Position numbers and translations under genes: made by a program. Of a DNA stretch of 45,193 bases, positions 8,607 through 16,655 are shown piece after piece (position 1 is the stretch's first letter; each line of letters begins with the position of its first letter). Origin of the DNA: an uncultured Bacillaceae bacterium (GTDB lineage Bacteria > Bacillota > Bacilli > Bacillales > Caldibacillaceae). The DNA lies in contig CALKAK010000153.1 of NCBI GenBank assembly GCA_937983015.1, positions 1-45,193 of the forward strand, given 5' to 3'. The notes under the pieces were generated by a model. The model saw nothing but the letters and a program-made list of their open reading frames with translations. It made no database searches and had not been told where the DNA came from.

Positions 8607-9134
8607 ATGTTTTACCATCCATTACAACCGTCATCTACCGGACAGTTTTCTTCTCCCCATTCCTTCGGTCATTTTTACCAATGGCCTTCATGGGATCATT
8701 TGGCGATGAACGGATCCGGGCCAAACATTAAAGATTACGGTAAGCAGCCCCTGGTATTAAACATTACAAGTGCCGCAAACAGCAATCAAAATTTCCGTAC
8801 CGCATTATGGACTGGGAATCACTTACAAATCACATTGATGAGCTTGCAACCAGGGGAAGATATTGGCTTAGAAATACATCCCGATGTCGATCAATTCATC
8901 CGTATCGAACAAGGTATGGGAATCGTGCAAATGGGTGATGACAAAAACCGTTTGAATTTTGTCCGCACCGTATTTCCCGGCTATATCATCGTCATTCCTG
9001 CCGGTAAATGGCATAATTTGACGAATACCGGGCCACTCCCGTTAAAACTTTACTCGATTTACGCCCCGCCCAACCATCCACACGGCACGATTCATCGAAC
9101 AAAAAAAGAGGCATTACTCGCTGAAAATGATTAA
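8607..9134 (+). CDS. Cupin-domain protein, YrkC-like
   Basis: The start is ATG 8607 behind GGAGGG (8594-8599), giving 175 residues; longer in-frame starts lack ribosome sites. After an N-terminal stretch rich in Pro, Ser, His and aromatics, residues about 55-165 form one cupin beta-barrel. Metal-ligand candidates are the His and Glu of LEIHPDVDQFIRIEQG and the His of PAGKWHNL. The end YAPPNHPHGTIHRTK is characteristic of this Firmicute cupin family, to which B. subtilis YrkC belongs. The substrate is unknown. In B. subtilis, yrkC lies near rhodanese genes, and here it precedes the persulfide module, so a functional link is possible. That link is inference. Confidence 0.72.
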   Translation: MFYHPLQPSSTGQFSSPHSFGHFYQWPSWDHLAMNGSGPNIKDYGKQPLVLNITSAANSNQNFRTALWTGNHLQITLMSLQPGEDIGLEIHPDVDQFIRIEQGMGIVQMGDDKNRLNFVRTVFPGYIIVIPAGKWHNLTNTGPLPLKLYSIYAPPNHPHGTIHRTKKEALLAEND

Positions 9135-9208
9135 AAATCGTTCATGCCATGTTCTAAATGAAAAAGAAAAAAACCGAATCATTTTTAAAAAAAATCAAAT
9201 CGAAAATG

Positions 9209-9237
9209 TTGACACCATATACCCCTTGGGGTATATT
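9209..9237 (+). promoter_or_regulatory. SigmaA promoter of the persulfide operon
   Basis: TTGACA (9209-9214), a 17-base spacer and TATATT (9232-9237) form a near-consensus promoter. The spacer and -10 are covered by the first CstR-type operator, so a bound repressor would block RNA polymerase directly. Confidence 0.85.
9217..9236 (+). promoter_or_regulatory. CstR-type operator 1
   Basis: The 20-bp dyad ATATACCCC-TT-GGGGTATAT matches the ATACCCC/GGGGTAT pattern bound by CsoR/CstR repressors. It overlaps the promoter spacer and -10 of an operon that contains cstR itself. Confidence 0.8.
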
Positions 9238-9248
9238 TTTATTAGAAA

Positions 9249-9264
9249 AATACTGCGCAGTATT
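9249..9264 (+). promoter_or_regulatory. Perfect 16-bp palindrome of unknown role
   Basis: AATACTGCGCAGTATT lies between the two CstR-type operators, in the presumed transcript leader. It has no CstR-like core, so a different dimeric regulator or an RNA hairpin is possible. Confidence 0.5.
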
Positions 9265-9284
9265 CCTTTTATTTTTTTAAAAAG

Positions 9285-9303
9285 ATATACCCCCGGGGGC
9301 ATA
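9285..9303 (+). promoter_or_regulatory. CstR-type operator 2
   Basis: ATATACCCCCGGGGGCATA is a second copy of the operator dyad, about 68 bases downstream of operator 1 and just before the ribosome site of the first gene. It could act as a roadblock or allow cooperative repression. Confidence 0.75.
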
Positions 9304-9330
9304 AAGAAAAAAATAGGAGTGGGGGTTTTC

Positions 9331-9630
9331 ATGAACACGATCTCAACAGAAGAATTGGCAAGAAGACTACAAAACGGTGAAAAATTAAACATTATCGATG
9401 TTCGCGAAGACTTTGAGGTTGCAAGTGGGAAAATTCCTGGTGCGATTCATATTCCATTACAAGAATTGCCTTTTCATAAAAATCGTTTAGATAAAAACAA
9501 AGAATATTTTATCGTCTGTCAATCCGGGGGAAGAAGTGCCCGGGCTTGTGAATATTTAGAACAAGCGGGTTTTAAAGCAACGAACGTTACCGGCGGTATG
9601 AATGCCTGGAACGGCGCTATAGAATTTTAA
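9331..9630 (+). CDS. Single-domain rhodanese sulfurtransferase
   Basis: The start is ATG 9331 behind AGGAGTGGGGG, giving 99 residues; the frame extends further upstream but runs through the promoter and operators. One rhodanese domain: IIDVREDFEVASGKIPGAIHIPL, then the active-site loop with Cys63 in CQSGGRS, and the end NVTGGMNAW. Such proteins carry sulfane sulfur as a cysteine persulfide. First gene of the persulfide operon, 17 bases before the CoA-disulfide reductase. It differs from the third rhodanese of the operon (11663) in lacking a membrane anchor. Expression is predicted to be induced when CstR is modified by persulfides. Confidence 0.88.
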   Translation: MNTISTEELARRLQNGEKLNIIDVREDFEVASGKIPGAIHIPLQELPFHKNRLDKNKEYFIVCQSGGRSARACEYLEQAGFKATNVTGGMNAWNGAIEF

Positions 9631-9647
9631 TCTTAGGAGGCAGAACT

Positions 9648-11342
9648 ATGGGTAAGAAAATCGTCATCGTTGGAGGTGTGGCCGGTGGTGCCACCGCTGC
9701 CGCACGATTGCGCAGGCTAGATGAATTTGCCGAAATCATCATGTTTGAAAAAGGACCACATGTTTCCTTTTCCAACTGTTCCCTTCCCTATTATTTGAGC
9801 GGAACGGTCGATCGTAAAGAAAAACTAGTTTTAACTTCACCGGAAACATTTAAAAAAAGATACAAGATCGATGCCCGGGTAAACCAGGAAGTGATCCGCA
9901 TCAATCGCGCGGAAAAAACAGTTACGGTGCACAATTTACTAACCGGCGAAACATATGATGAAAGTTATGACAAGTTGATCCTAGCACCGGGAGCTAAACC
10001 GATCGTACCTAATTTGGAAGGCATTACCAATCCGAATGTATTTACCATTCGTAATGTTGTCGATATCGATCATTTGCATCAATACTTACAAACGAATCAT
10101 GTCAAAGATGTTGCCGTAATCGGCGGCGGTTTCATCGGTGTTGAAGTCGCAGAAAACTTGCGACTTGCTGATTACAACGTTTCTTTAATCGAGTTTGCTA
10201 ACCAGGTTCTTGCACCCATCGATTATGACATGGCACAAATTTTGCATAAGGAAATGCACGATCACGGCATCAAGCTTATCTTAAATGACGGCCTTGCCAA
10301 AGTCGGCGATGGTTTTGTGGAAACCCAATCGGGTAAAAAGATTCCGGCTGAAGCAGTTGTACTGGCGATTGGTGTACATCCAGAAACAACGCTTGCGGAA
10401 GATGCCGGGCTAGAGCTCGGTGAACTCGGTGGTATTAAAGTTAATGCGAATTATCAGACGAGCGACCCGGATATTTATGCCGTTGGCGATGCGATTGAAG
10501 TGTATCACAAATTAACCCATACCCCGACACGTCTAGCACTTGCCGGTCCAGCACAAAAACAAGCCCGGGCGGCCGCCGATCACATTTACGGCATACCGAA
10601 TCGCAACCCCGGTGTAATCGGCTCGTTATCGCTGCGTCTTTTCGATCTCACTGTGGCGGCGACGGGAATCAATGAAAAGACCGCCCAAAAAGCCGGTATT
10701 TCCTATGATTCCGTCTACGTCTTCCCGACGGATAAAGTCAGCATCATGCCTGAGAGCCACCCTCTCCACTTCAAACTCATTTACGAAGTGCCAACTGGAA
10801 AAATTTTAGGCGCCCAGGCGATCGGAAAAGGAAATGTGGATAAACGAATTGATGTAATCGCCGCAATGATCCACATGAATGCCGATCTAGAAGATTTAAA
10901 AGATCTTGAATTAAGTTATTCACCGCTTCTTAGCACGGCAAGAGATGTGGTTAACCAGGCTGCGATGGTCGCTTTAAACCAGCTTTATGGCCGTTACAAG
11001 GAAGTCAAAGTATCGGAAGTTCGTAAGCTCGTTGAAGAAAATGCCTTTATCATCGACGCCAGGGAAAAGGGTGAGTTCCAGCGCGGCCATTTGAAAAATG
11101 CCGTCAATATTCCTTTAAGCGAATTCCGCGAACGACTTGATGAAATCCCGAAAGATCGACCGGTCTACATCCATTGCCGGTCGGGACAGCGCAGTTACAA
11201 TATGGTCATGGCTTTAAGAAATATGGGCTATGAAAATGTGTATAACATCAGTGGCTCTTTCCTGGGCATCTGTTTATATGAATACTTTAATGATGTGACA
11301 ACGGGGCGGGAAAAAATAGTTACCGAGTACAACTTTAAATGA
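9648..11342 (+). CDS. CoA-disulfide/persulfide reductase with C-terminal rhodanese domain
   Basis: A 564-residue flavoprotein of the CoADR-Rhd (Npsr-like) family. These enzymes use NAD(P)H to reduce CoA disulfides, CoA persulfide or polysulfide. Residues 5-20 (IVIVGGVAGGATAAAR) bind FAD. Cys44 in FSNCSLPYYLSG is the single redox cysteine. VAVIGGGFIGVEVAE near 160-175 binds NAD(P)H, and IYAVGDAIEV is the second FAD motif. A rhodanese domain fills residues about 460-550 with Cys510 in HCRSGQRS. The start is ATG 9648 after TTAGGAGG. It probably takes sulfur from the neighbouring rhodaneses and releases it as sulfide. The next gene encodes the repressor. Confidence 0.88.
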   Translation: MGKKIVIVGGVAGGATAAARLRRLDEFAEIIMFEKGPHVSFSNCSLPYYLSGTVDRKEKLVLTSPETFKKRYKIDARVNQEVIRINRAEKTVTVHNLLTGETYDESYDKLILAPGAKPIVPNLEGITNPNVFTIRNVVDIDHLHQYLQTNHVKDVAVIGGGFIGVEVAENLRLADYNVSLIEFANQVLAPIDYDMAQILHKEMHDHGIKLILNDGLAKVGDGFVETQSGKKIPAEAVVLAIGVHPETTLAEDAGLELGELGGIKVNANYQTSDPDIYAVGDAIEVYHKLTHTPTRLALAGPAQKQARAAADHIYGIPNRNPGVIGSLSLRLFDLTVAATGINEKTAQKAGISYDSVYVFPTDKVSIMPESHPLHFKLIYEVPTGKILGAQAIGKGNVDKRIDVIAAMIHMNADLEDLKDLELSYSPLLSTARDVVNQAAMVALNQLYGRYKEVKVSEVRKLVEENAFIIDAREKGEFQRGHLKNAVNIPLSEFRERLDEIPKDRPVYIHCRSGQRSYNMVMALRNMGYENVYNISGSFLGICLYEYFNDVTTGREKIVTEYNFK

Positions 11343-11372
11343 TCCCGTTACTCGCATAGAGGAGGTAACCCA

Positions 11373-11633
11373 TTGGAATATGATAAAAACGTCATCAACC
11401 GGCTGAAACGTATTGAGGGACAATTACGCGGCGTTATCAGGATGATGGAGGAAAATGAAGATTGTAAATCGGTTATCACACAGCTTTTGGCTTCCCGCAA
11501 TGGGATCGATCGGGCCATTGGCCTGATCGTCAGTAAAAATTTAGAACTGTGTATCCGGAAAAGCATCGATGAAGGTAAAGACACCGATGAGCTAGTTAAA
11601 GAAGCGATCGATTTAATCGTGAAAAGCCGCTAG
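11373..11633 (+). CDS. cstR: CstR persulfide-sensing repressor (CsoR family)
   Basis: An 86-residue all-helical DUF156 protein with TTG start 11373 behind AGAGGAGGTAACC. It has cysteines at exactly residues 31 (EDCKSV) and 60 (NLELC), the pair that forms the di- or trisulfide switch in Staphylococcus CstR. The histidine that CsoR uses for copper, four residues before the second cysteine, is Asn56 here, which argues for persulfide rather than copper sensing. RLKRIEGQLRGV at 10-21 is the basic DNA-binding helix of the family. It lies inside the operon preceded by two CstR-type operators, so autoregulation is likely. Confidence 0.9.
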   Translation: MEYDKNVINRLKRIEGQLRGVIRMMEENEDCKSVITQLLASRNGIDRAIGLIVSKNLELCIRKSIDEGKDTDELVKEAIDLIVKSR

Positions 11634-11662
11634 TCATTCATGAAAGGAGAAAAGTTTGGACG

Positions 11663-12022
11663 ATGGGTTTTTTGCAATGGGTCATCCTGATCGTTTTAAT
11701 CGCGGTGATTCTCTCCCCCTTCCTTCCTGCCAAGGGAGTTACCAATATTTCACCCCAGGAGGCAAGAGAAAAATTGCGGGATAAGAATGTCCAGTTCATC
11801 GACGTTCGTACACCTGGGGAATACCGTCAGAACCATGTGCCCGGGTTTCAGAATATCCCGCTTTTCGACTTGCCTAACAAAATCAATAAGTTGGATAAAA
11901 ACAAAGAAGTTGTCGTCATTTGCCAAAGTGGCATGAGAAGTAAACGAGCCTGTAATTTGTTAAGAAAATATGGTTTTGAAAAAATTTACAACGTCCGCGG
12001 TGGTATGAACGCGTGGCGTTAA
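11663..12022 (+). CDS. Membrane-anchored rhodanese
   Basis: 119 residues. The first 22 (FLQWVILIVLIAVILSPFL) form one transmembrane segment, followed by a rhodanese domain: QFIDVRTPGEYRQNHVPGF, active Cys87 in CQSGMRSKRA, and NVRGGMNAW at the end. It resembles B. subtilis YqhL. The domain is probably on the cytoplasmic side, but topology is not certain from sequence. AAGGAG lies at 11643-11649, somewhat far from ATG 11663. It belongs to the CstR operon and may tie sulfur transfer to the membrane. Confidence 0.83.
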   Translation: MGFLQWVILIVLIAVILSPFLPAKGVTNISPQEAREKLRDKNVQFIDVRTPGEYRQNHVPGFQNIPLFDLPNKINKLDKNKEVVVICQSGMRSKRACNLLRKYGFEKIYNVRGGMNAWR

Positions 12023-12100
12023 TAAGGCCAATTTTTAAACTATGTAATGATTGAACGACACGTTAACAGTCGAGAAAATTTTTAAACGAGGAGGGTTATC

Positions 12101-12337
12101 ATGAATCCTGATGTAACTGTATATGTAACATCGACATGTCCGTTTTGCACGATGGTGAAACTTTTCTTGAAACAAAACAATATCCCCTTTAAAGAAGTCA
12201 ATATCGAAAATGATCCGATCGCAATGCAAAAGTTAATTAACACAACTGGACAGCTCGGTGTGCCGCAAACAGAAATTAATGGCAAATGGGTCATCGGTTT
12301 TGACCCGGAAGGCATCATGGCTGCCCTGCAACAATAA
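12101..12337 (+). CDS. Glutaredoxin-like protein (NrdH/YruB type)
   Basis: A 78-residue thioredoxin-fold protein starting at ATG 12101 behind GAGGAGGG. It has the dithiol site C13-PF-C16 near the N-terminus, the cis-proline motif GVPQTEING, and a short C-terminal helix. Such small proteins reduce disulfides or persulfides and often accompany sulfur-handling operons. It is the last gene of the module, 78 bases after the membrane rhodanese, and a strong terminator follows. It plausibly recycles the rhodanese or CstR cysteines; this role is inference from position. Confidence 0.85.
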   Translation: MNPDVTVYVTSTCPFCTMVKLFLKQNNIPFKEVNIENDPIAMQKLINTTGQLGVPQTEINGKWVIGFDPEGIMAALQQ

Positions 12338-12347
12338 TCCACCCTCT

Positions 12348-12376
12348 AAAAGACGACTCATGTGGTCGTCTTTTTT
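12348..12376 (+). terminator. Terminator of the persulfide operon
   Basis: AAAAGACGAC and GTCGTCTTTT form a 10-bp stem with a seven-base loop, followed by a T tract. Confidence 0.9.
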
Positions 12377-12507
12377 CTTTTGGTGAATGTACAAATTATT
12401 TGTTACCAGTAGCAAAATGTTCTGATTTGAAAAGGAAATTAGCTCCCTCACATCTTAAATAAACTTTGAAAATGCTCCGGGCTTTCCGTTCCGAGCCATG
12501 AAACAAT

Positions 12508-13092
12508 TCAGGAATCTTCTTCCGTCCGATCATATTTTTCCAATAATGTTTTTCGTGACATGATTAAATAGTGCAATTCAGCCCTGGACTGGCGTAACCG
12601 ATATTTATGAGAATGGGAGAGCAAATAAATCGGATATTGGATGATTTGCTTGGTGATTTTGTAGACTTTATTTTTGATCGCATGCTGTTCAAAGCCTAAT
12701 CGTTCGATTAACCCTTCTGCTTGGAGCATCGTGATGCCAATGATCCCTTTAATCTGCTGAGAGTGAAAATGGTGTTTCACGTAATTTGCCAGATAGGGTA
12801 AGGATTCTTGTACTTGTTTATATAAAAAATAGCCACGCCGATAATCATTCGCTAACGTTTGCATTTCTTTTAAAAGACGGACGTTATGGAGGTGAATTTT
12901 CAATAATAAGTCGTTTCTCTTGATCGTGGTTCCGTCGGCGAGAATTACAGGATGACCTGAATAATTCATCAAGCGCACCCGGAAAATACATGGTTCCCCG
13001 TCTTCTTTTTTTACATAGCGTAAGCGAGTACAAGCATGATAGATCGGGTCGAGGATACTCCATAAATCGAGTAATAATTTCTTAAAACTCAT
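12508..13092 (-). CDS. YkoP-like uncharacterised protein
   Basis: I choose ATG 13092 (MSFKKLLLD), preceded by GAGGCGGT, over the upstream 13119 start; this gives 194 residues. The sequence has no signal peptide or clear membrane helix. It resembles the YkoP-type domain of Bacillaceae: an N-terminal DPIYHACTRLRYV segment, a beta stretch FRVRLMNYSGHPVILADGTTI in the middle, and a basic C-terminus with KYRLRQSRAELHYLIMS. In other bacilli this domain also occurs fused to polysaccharide deacetylases. The role is unknown. It is a single gene at the end of the inserted block, convergent with the persulfide operon. Confidence 0.6.
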   Translation of the reverse strand: MSFKKLLLDLWSILDPIYHACTRLRYVKKEDGEPCIFRVRLMNYSGHPVILADGTTIKRNDLLLKIHLHNVRLLKEMQTLANDYRRGYFLYKQVQESLPYLANYVKHHFHSQQIKGIIGITMLQAEGLIERLGFEQHAIKNKVYKITKQIIQYPIYLLSHSHKYRLRQSRAELHYLIMSRKTLLEKYDRTEEDS

Positions 13093-13198
13093 ACGGACCG
13101 CCTCATTATCAATCGTCATCTAGAGGATATTTTTTGCAACTTATCCATTCATATTTATGGAATTTTTCGGGACCCGTGAAAATTTTCATAAGGAAAGT

Positions 13199-13234
13199 AA
13201 AAAATCAGGTGCCATTTAGAGCACCTGATTTTTT
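13199..13234 (-). terminator. Terminator of gatCAB
   Basis: AAAAAATCAGGTGC pairs perfectly with GCACCTGATTTTTT around an eight-base loop, 4 bases beyond gatB. Its symmetry would allow it to work in both directions. Confidence 0.9.
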
Positions 13235-13237
13235 ATG

Positions 13238-14668
13238 TTATCGTTTTTCAATTTCCTGGATGATCAATTTATTGACAAGCGGCGGGTTGGCCATGCCGCG
13301 GGTTTTCTTCATGACTTGACCGACTAAGTGGCCAAGGGCACGACTTTTCCCGTTTTTATAGTCGATGACCGATTGTTCGTTTTCATCGAGCACTTCAATG
13401 ACGATCGGCAACAGGGTGGCCTCATCAGAAATTTGCGCCCAGCCCCGTTCTTTGACGATTCGTTCCGGATCGCCACCTTTTTCCAGTAGTTCATTAATTA
13501 CTTTTTTCGCCATTTTGGAAGAAAGGGTACCATTATCGATTAACTTGATCATGGAAGCAAGGCTTTCCGGAGTAAGCGGAAGTTCGCGTAATTCTTTTTG
13601 ATACTTATTCATATATGCGGAAATATCACCCATTAACCAGTTAGCCGCTTGTTTCGGATCGGCACCGTGGGTAATGGTTTCTTCAAAGAAATCAGACATT
13701 TCTTTCGTCATCGTTAAGATTTTCGCGTCGTATTCCGGAAGTCCTAATTCTTCCACATAACGTTTCCTGCGGGCATCCGGTAATTCCGGAATCGAGGCAC
13801 GAACCCTCTCTTTCCATTCTTCATCAATGTAAAGATAACCCAAATCGGGTTCCGGGAAGTAGCGATAATCGTCGGCTTCTTCTTTAACCCTCATTAAGAT
13901 GGTTTCACCGGTTGCTTCATCATAACGGCGTGTTTCCTGGCGAATCACCCCGCCCGATAGCAAAATTTTTTCTTGTCGTTTTTGTTCATATTCCAGGCCT
14001 TTCCGGACAAAATTAAAGGAGTTCAAGTTTTTCAATTCCACTTTTGTCCCGAAGGTTTCTTGTCCGATGGGGCGCAAGGAAATATTGGCATCACAGCGAA
14101 GGGAGCCTTCTTGCATTTTTACATCGGAAACGCCGGTAAATTGAATGATGGAACGTAGTTTTTCCAGGTAGAGATATGCTTCTTCCGGTGACCGCATGTC
14201 GGCTTCCGAAACGATTTCGATCAGCGGTGTCCCTTGCCGGTTAAAATCGACGAGGGAATAGCCATCATCTGTGTGGATTGATTTTCCCGCATCTTCCTCC
14301 AGATGGACGCGGTTGATGCGGATTTTCTTTTTCTTTCCATCCAATTCAATTTCAATCCAGCCGTTACGACCGATCGGATAATCGTCCTGGGTGATTTGAT
14401 ATGCTTTCGGGTTATCTGGATAGAAATAGTTTTTTCGGTCAAATCTTGTTACTGTAGCGATTTCGCAGTTTAAAGCCATCGCCGCTTTCATGGCAAATTC
14501 TACTGCTTCTTTATTTAGAACTGGAAGTGTACCGGGATAGGCGAGGTCGATGACATTCGTGTTCGTATTCGGTTCATCACCGTATCTGTTCGGGGCAGGT
14601 GAAAAAACCTTTGATTTAGTTTTCAGCTCCACGTGCACTTCCAGACCGATCACTGTTTCAAAATTCAT
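13238..14668 (-). CDS. gatB: Asp/Glu-tRNA amidotransferase subunit B
   Basis: 476 residues, the usual length. Together with GatA and GatC it converts misacylated Glu-tRNA(Gln), and in many bacteria Asp-tRNA(Asn), into the amidated forms. GatB activates the acyl group with ATP. It begins FETVIGLEVHVELKTKSKVFS and contains NVIDLAYPGTLPVLN, VHLEEDAGKS, DFNRQGTPLIEIVSE and VKMQEGSLRCDANIS, all typical. The helical and YqeY-like tRNA-binding domains at the C-terminus include GHLVGQVMKKTRGMANP. ATG 14668 is separated from gatA by 13 bases. Last gene of the gatCAB operon. Confidence 0.97.
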   Translation of the reverse strand: MNFETVIGLEVHVELKTKSKVFSPAPNRYGDEPNTNTNVIDLAYPGTLPVLNKEAVEFAMKAAMALNCEIATVTRFDRKNYFYPDNPKAYQITQDDYPIGRNGWIEIELDGKKKKIRINRVHLEEDAGKSIHTDDGYSLVDFNRQGTPLIEIVSEADMRSPEEAYLYLEKLRSIIQFTGVSDVKMQEGSLRCDANISLRPIGQETFGTKVELKNLNSFNFVRKGLEYEQKRQEKILLSGGVIRQETRRYDEATGETILMRVKEEADDYRYFPEPDLGYLYIDEEWKERVRASIPELPDARRKRYVEELGLPEYDAKILTMTKEMSDFFEETITHGADPKQAANWLMGDISAYMNKYQKELRELPLTPESLASMIKLIDNGTLSSKMAKKVINELLEKGGDPERIVKERGWAQISDEATLLPIVIEVLDENEQSVIDYKNGKSRALGHLVGQVMKKTRGMANPPLVNKLIIQEIEKR

Positions 14669-14681
14669 TCCGTTTCACCCC

Positions 14682-16139
14682 TTACAATTGTGGTCTTTGC
14701 TTGTGGAAATCAGTTACCTGTTCAAAGGCATGGGCTGTTCTAAATACCGTGCTTTCAGCGAATTGTTTACCGATAATCTGTAATCCGAGCGGTAGACCAT
14801 TTGCAAAACCGCACGGGATGGAAATCGCCGGTAATCCTGCCAGGTTCACCGGAATCGTCAAAATATCTCTCATGTACATCGTTAACGGATCATCCACCAA
14901 TTTCCCTAGTTCAGGGGCGGCTGTTGGTGTTGTCGGCCCAACGATGACATCATAATCGGCAAAAATCTTATCAAAGTCTTGTCTGATCAGTGTGCGTACT
15001 TGTTGAGCTTTTTTAAAGTACGTATCATAGTTTTCCGAACTTAAGACAAAGGCTCCGAGCAAGATCCGGCGTTTAACTTCCGTACCGAATCCTTCCGAAC
15101 GGCTCTTCTTGTAGAGATCTTCCAGCCCTTTGACATCTTCTGGCCGATAGCCGTAGCGGATACCGTCAAAACGCGCCAGGTTGGAAAAAGCTTCGGCAGA
15201 AGAAACTATGTAATATACCGGAACACTGTATTTCACATGGGGCAAGGATACTTCTTCCCAGGTAGCGCCGAGTTCAGTAAATTTAGCCAGCGCAGCTTCG
15301 ACGGAACGACGGACTTCTTCGCTGATGCCTTCGGATAAGAATTCTTTCGGGACGGCGATTTTCATACCTTTAATATCGCCATTTAATTCTTTCATATAAT
15401 CCGGCACCGGAACATTCGCCGACGTGGAGTCTTTCTCGTCCAAACCAGCAATCACCTGAAGTAATTGCGCACTATCCGCTACATTTCGTGTGATCGTACC
15501 GATTTGATCAAGGGATGATGCGAATGCGACTAGCCCATAGCGAGATACTCGACCGTAGGTTGGCTTCATACCAACAACCCCACAGTAAGCCGCGGGCTGT
15601 CTGACCGATCCGCCGGTATCTGAACCGAGAGCGAAAGGTACTTCTCCTGCCGCTACAGCTGCGGCAGAACCCCCCGATGATCCACCTGGAACATGGTCTA
15701 GATTCCAGGGATTACGGGTTTTTTGGAAATAGGAAGTTTCTGTCGTACCACCCATGGCAAATTCATCCATGTTCGTTTTACCGACGGTAATCGCTCCGGC
15801 CTTTTCAAGCTTATCCATAACTGTGGCATTATAAATCGGCAAGAAATTTTCCAGCATTTTGCTGGCACAAGTTGTCCGTAAGTCTTGCGTAACGATATTA
15901 TCCTTAATGGCAATAGGCATACCGAATAACGGACGATCGACTTCTCCGTTTGCTAATTGATCGTCCAACTCTTTCGCTTTTTGCCAGGCCCGTTCTTCAT
16001 CAAGAGATATAAAGGCTTGTACTTTATCATCAACCTCTTGGATCCGCTTGAAGCTTTCTTCCACTAAATCGGAAACCGTAACCTCTTTCTTACGCAACAG
16101 TTCTTGAATTTCCGCAAGTGTATGTTCGAATAATGACAT
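14682..16139 (-). CDS. gatA: Asp/Glu-tRNA amidotransferase subunit A
   Basis: The glutaminase/amidase subunit, which releases ammonia from glutamine and channels it to GatB. The start is ATG 16139 behind AAGGAGGG; a TTG at 16142 is too close to that site. 485 residues. It shows the Ser-cisSer-Lys site of the amidase family: Lys79 in PIAIKDN, the glycine/serine stretch GGSSGGSAAAVAAG, and GSDTGGSVRQPA. Residues near the C-terminus (LAGLPAISIPCGF) are also conserved. It follows gatC by 12 bases. Confidence 0.97.
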   Translation of the reverse strand: MSLFEHTLAEIQELLRKKEVTVSDLVEESFKRIQEVDDKVQAFISLDEERAWQKAKELDDQLANGEVDRPLFGMPIAIKDNIVTQDLRTTCASKMLENFLPIYNATVMDKLEKAGAITVGKTNMDEFAMGGTTETSYFQKTRNPWNLDHVPGGSSGGSAAAVAAGEVPFALGSDTGGSVRQPAAYCGVVGMKPTYGRVSRYGLVAFASSLDQIGTITRNVADSAQLLQVIAGLDEKDSTSANVPVPDYMKELNGDIKGMKIAVPKEFLSEGISEEVRRSVEAALAKFTELGATWEEVSLPHVKYSVPVYYIVSSAEAFSNLARFDGIRYGYRPEDVKGLEDLYKKSRSEGFGTEVKRRILLGAFVLSSENYDTYFKKAQQVRTLIRQDFDKIFADYDVIVGPTTPTAAPELGKLVDDPLTMYMRDILTIPVNLAGLPAISIPCGFANGLPLGLQIIGKQFAESTVFRTAHAFEQVTDFHKQRPQL

Positions 16140-16151
16140 CAATTACCCTCC

Positions 16152-16442
16152 TTAATCGAGCACAGATGGTACTTTAAATTGGCCATCTTCATGATCCGGT
16201 GCGTTTTTAAACAATAAATCCCGGTCCATGCCTTCCTCCGGTATATCATCTCTCATGATATTGGTCAATTCGATGACGTGGGTCGTTGGCTCAACACCAG
16301 TGGTATCCACTTTCTGCAAGGTCTGGGCATATTCGGTAATTTTATTAAGCTCTTCTGTCATTTGCTCGATTTCATCTTCCAAAATGTAAAGTCTCGCTGT
16401 ATCGGCTAAACGTTCAACATCTTCGCGTGTGATTCGCGCCAA
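16152..16442 (-). CDS. gatC: Asp/Glu-tRNA amidotransferase subunit C
   Basis: A small subunit that wraps around GatA and GatB and stabilises the complex. TTG 16442 (MARITREDVERLA) is the best start: GGAGG lies 8 bases upstream and the 96-residue length matches B. subtilis GatC. A GTG at 16451 overlaps the ribosome site. Conserved features are LADTARL, the acidic helix EMTEELNKITEYAQTL, VDTTGVEPTTHV and MRDD. First gene of the operon. TAAAAT about 55 bases upstream on the minus strand may be its -10, with a weak -35. Confidence 0.95.
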   Translation of the reverse strand: MARITREDVERLADTARLYILEDEIEQMTEELNKITEYAQTLQKVDTTGVEPTTHVIELTNIMRDDIPEEGMDRDLLFKNAPDHEDGQFKVPSVLD

Positions 16443-16655
16443 AACTGTCACCTCCGTATGAAATAAAACAGTTTGCTGTGCTACAAACTATTTCCTATTT
16501 TACCATGTTTTACTCATTTTCCGAAATAAACTTCTACAAATATTGACAGTAAGGGACACAAAATATTATTGTCACCTATTTTTACAAAAACAGTCTTTCA
16601 TTTCCGAGGAAACTGTAAATTTTTGTAAAATTGTTTGCTTGAAAAAGTGCTGGAA

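Noticed and set aside
11373..11633. Assignment of the DUF156 protein as a copper sensor CsoR
   Set aside because: The copper-binding histidine is Asn56, the cysteine positions 31 and 60 match CstR, and all neighbours are sulfur-transfer genes with no copper ATPase or CopZ.
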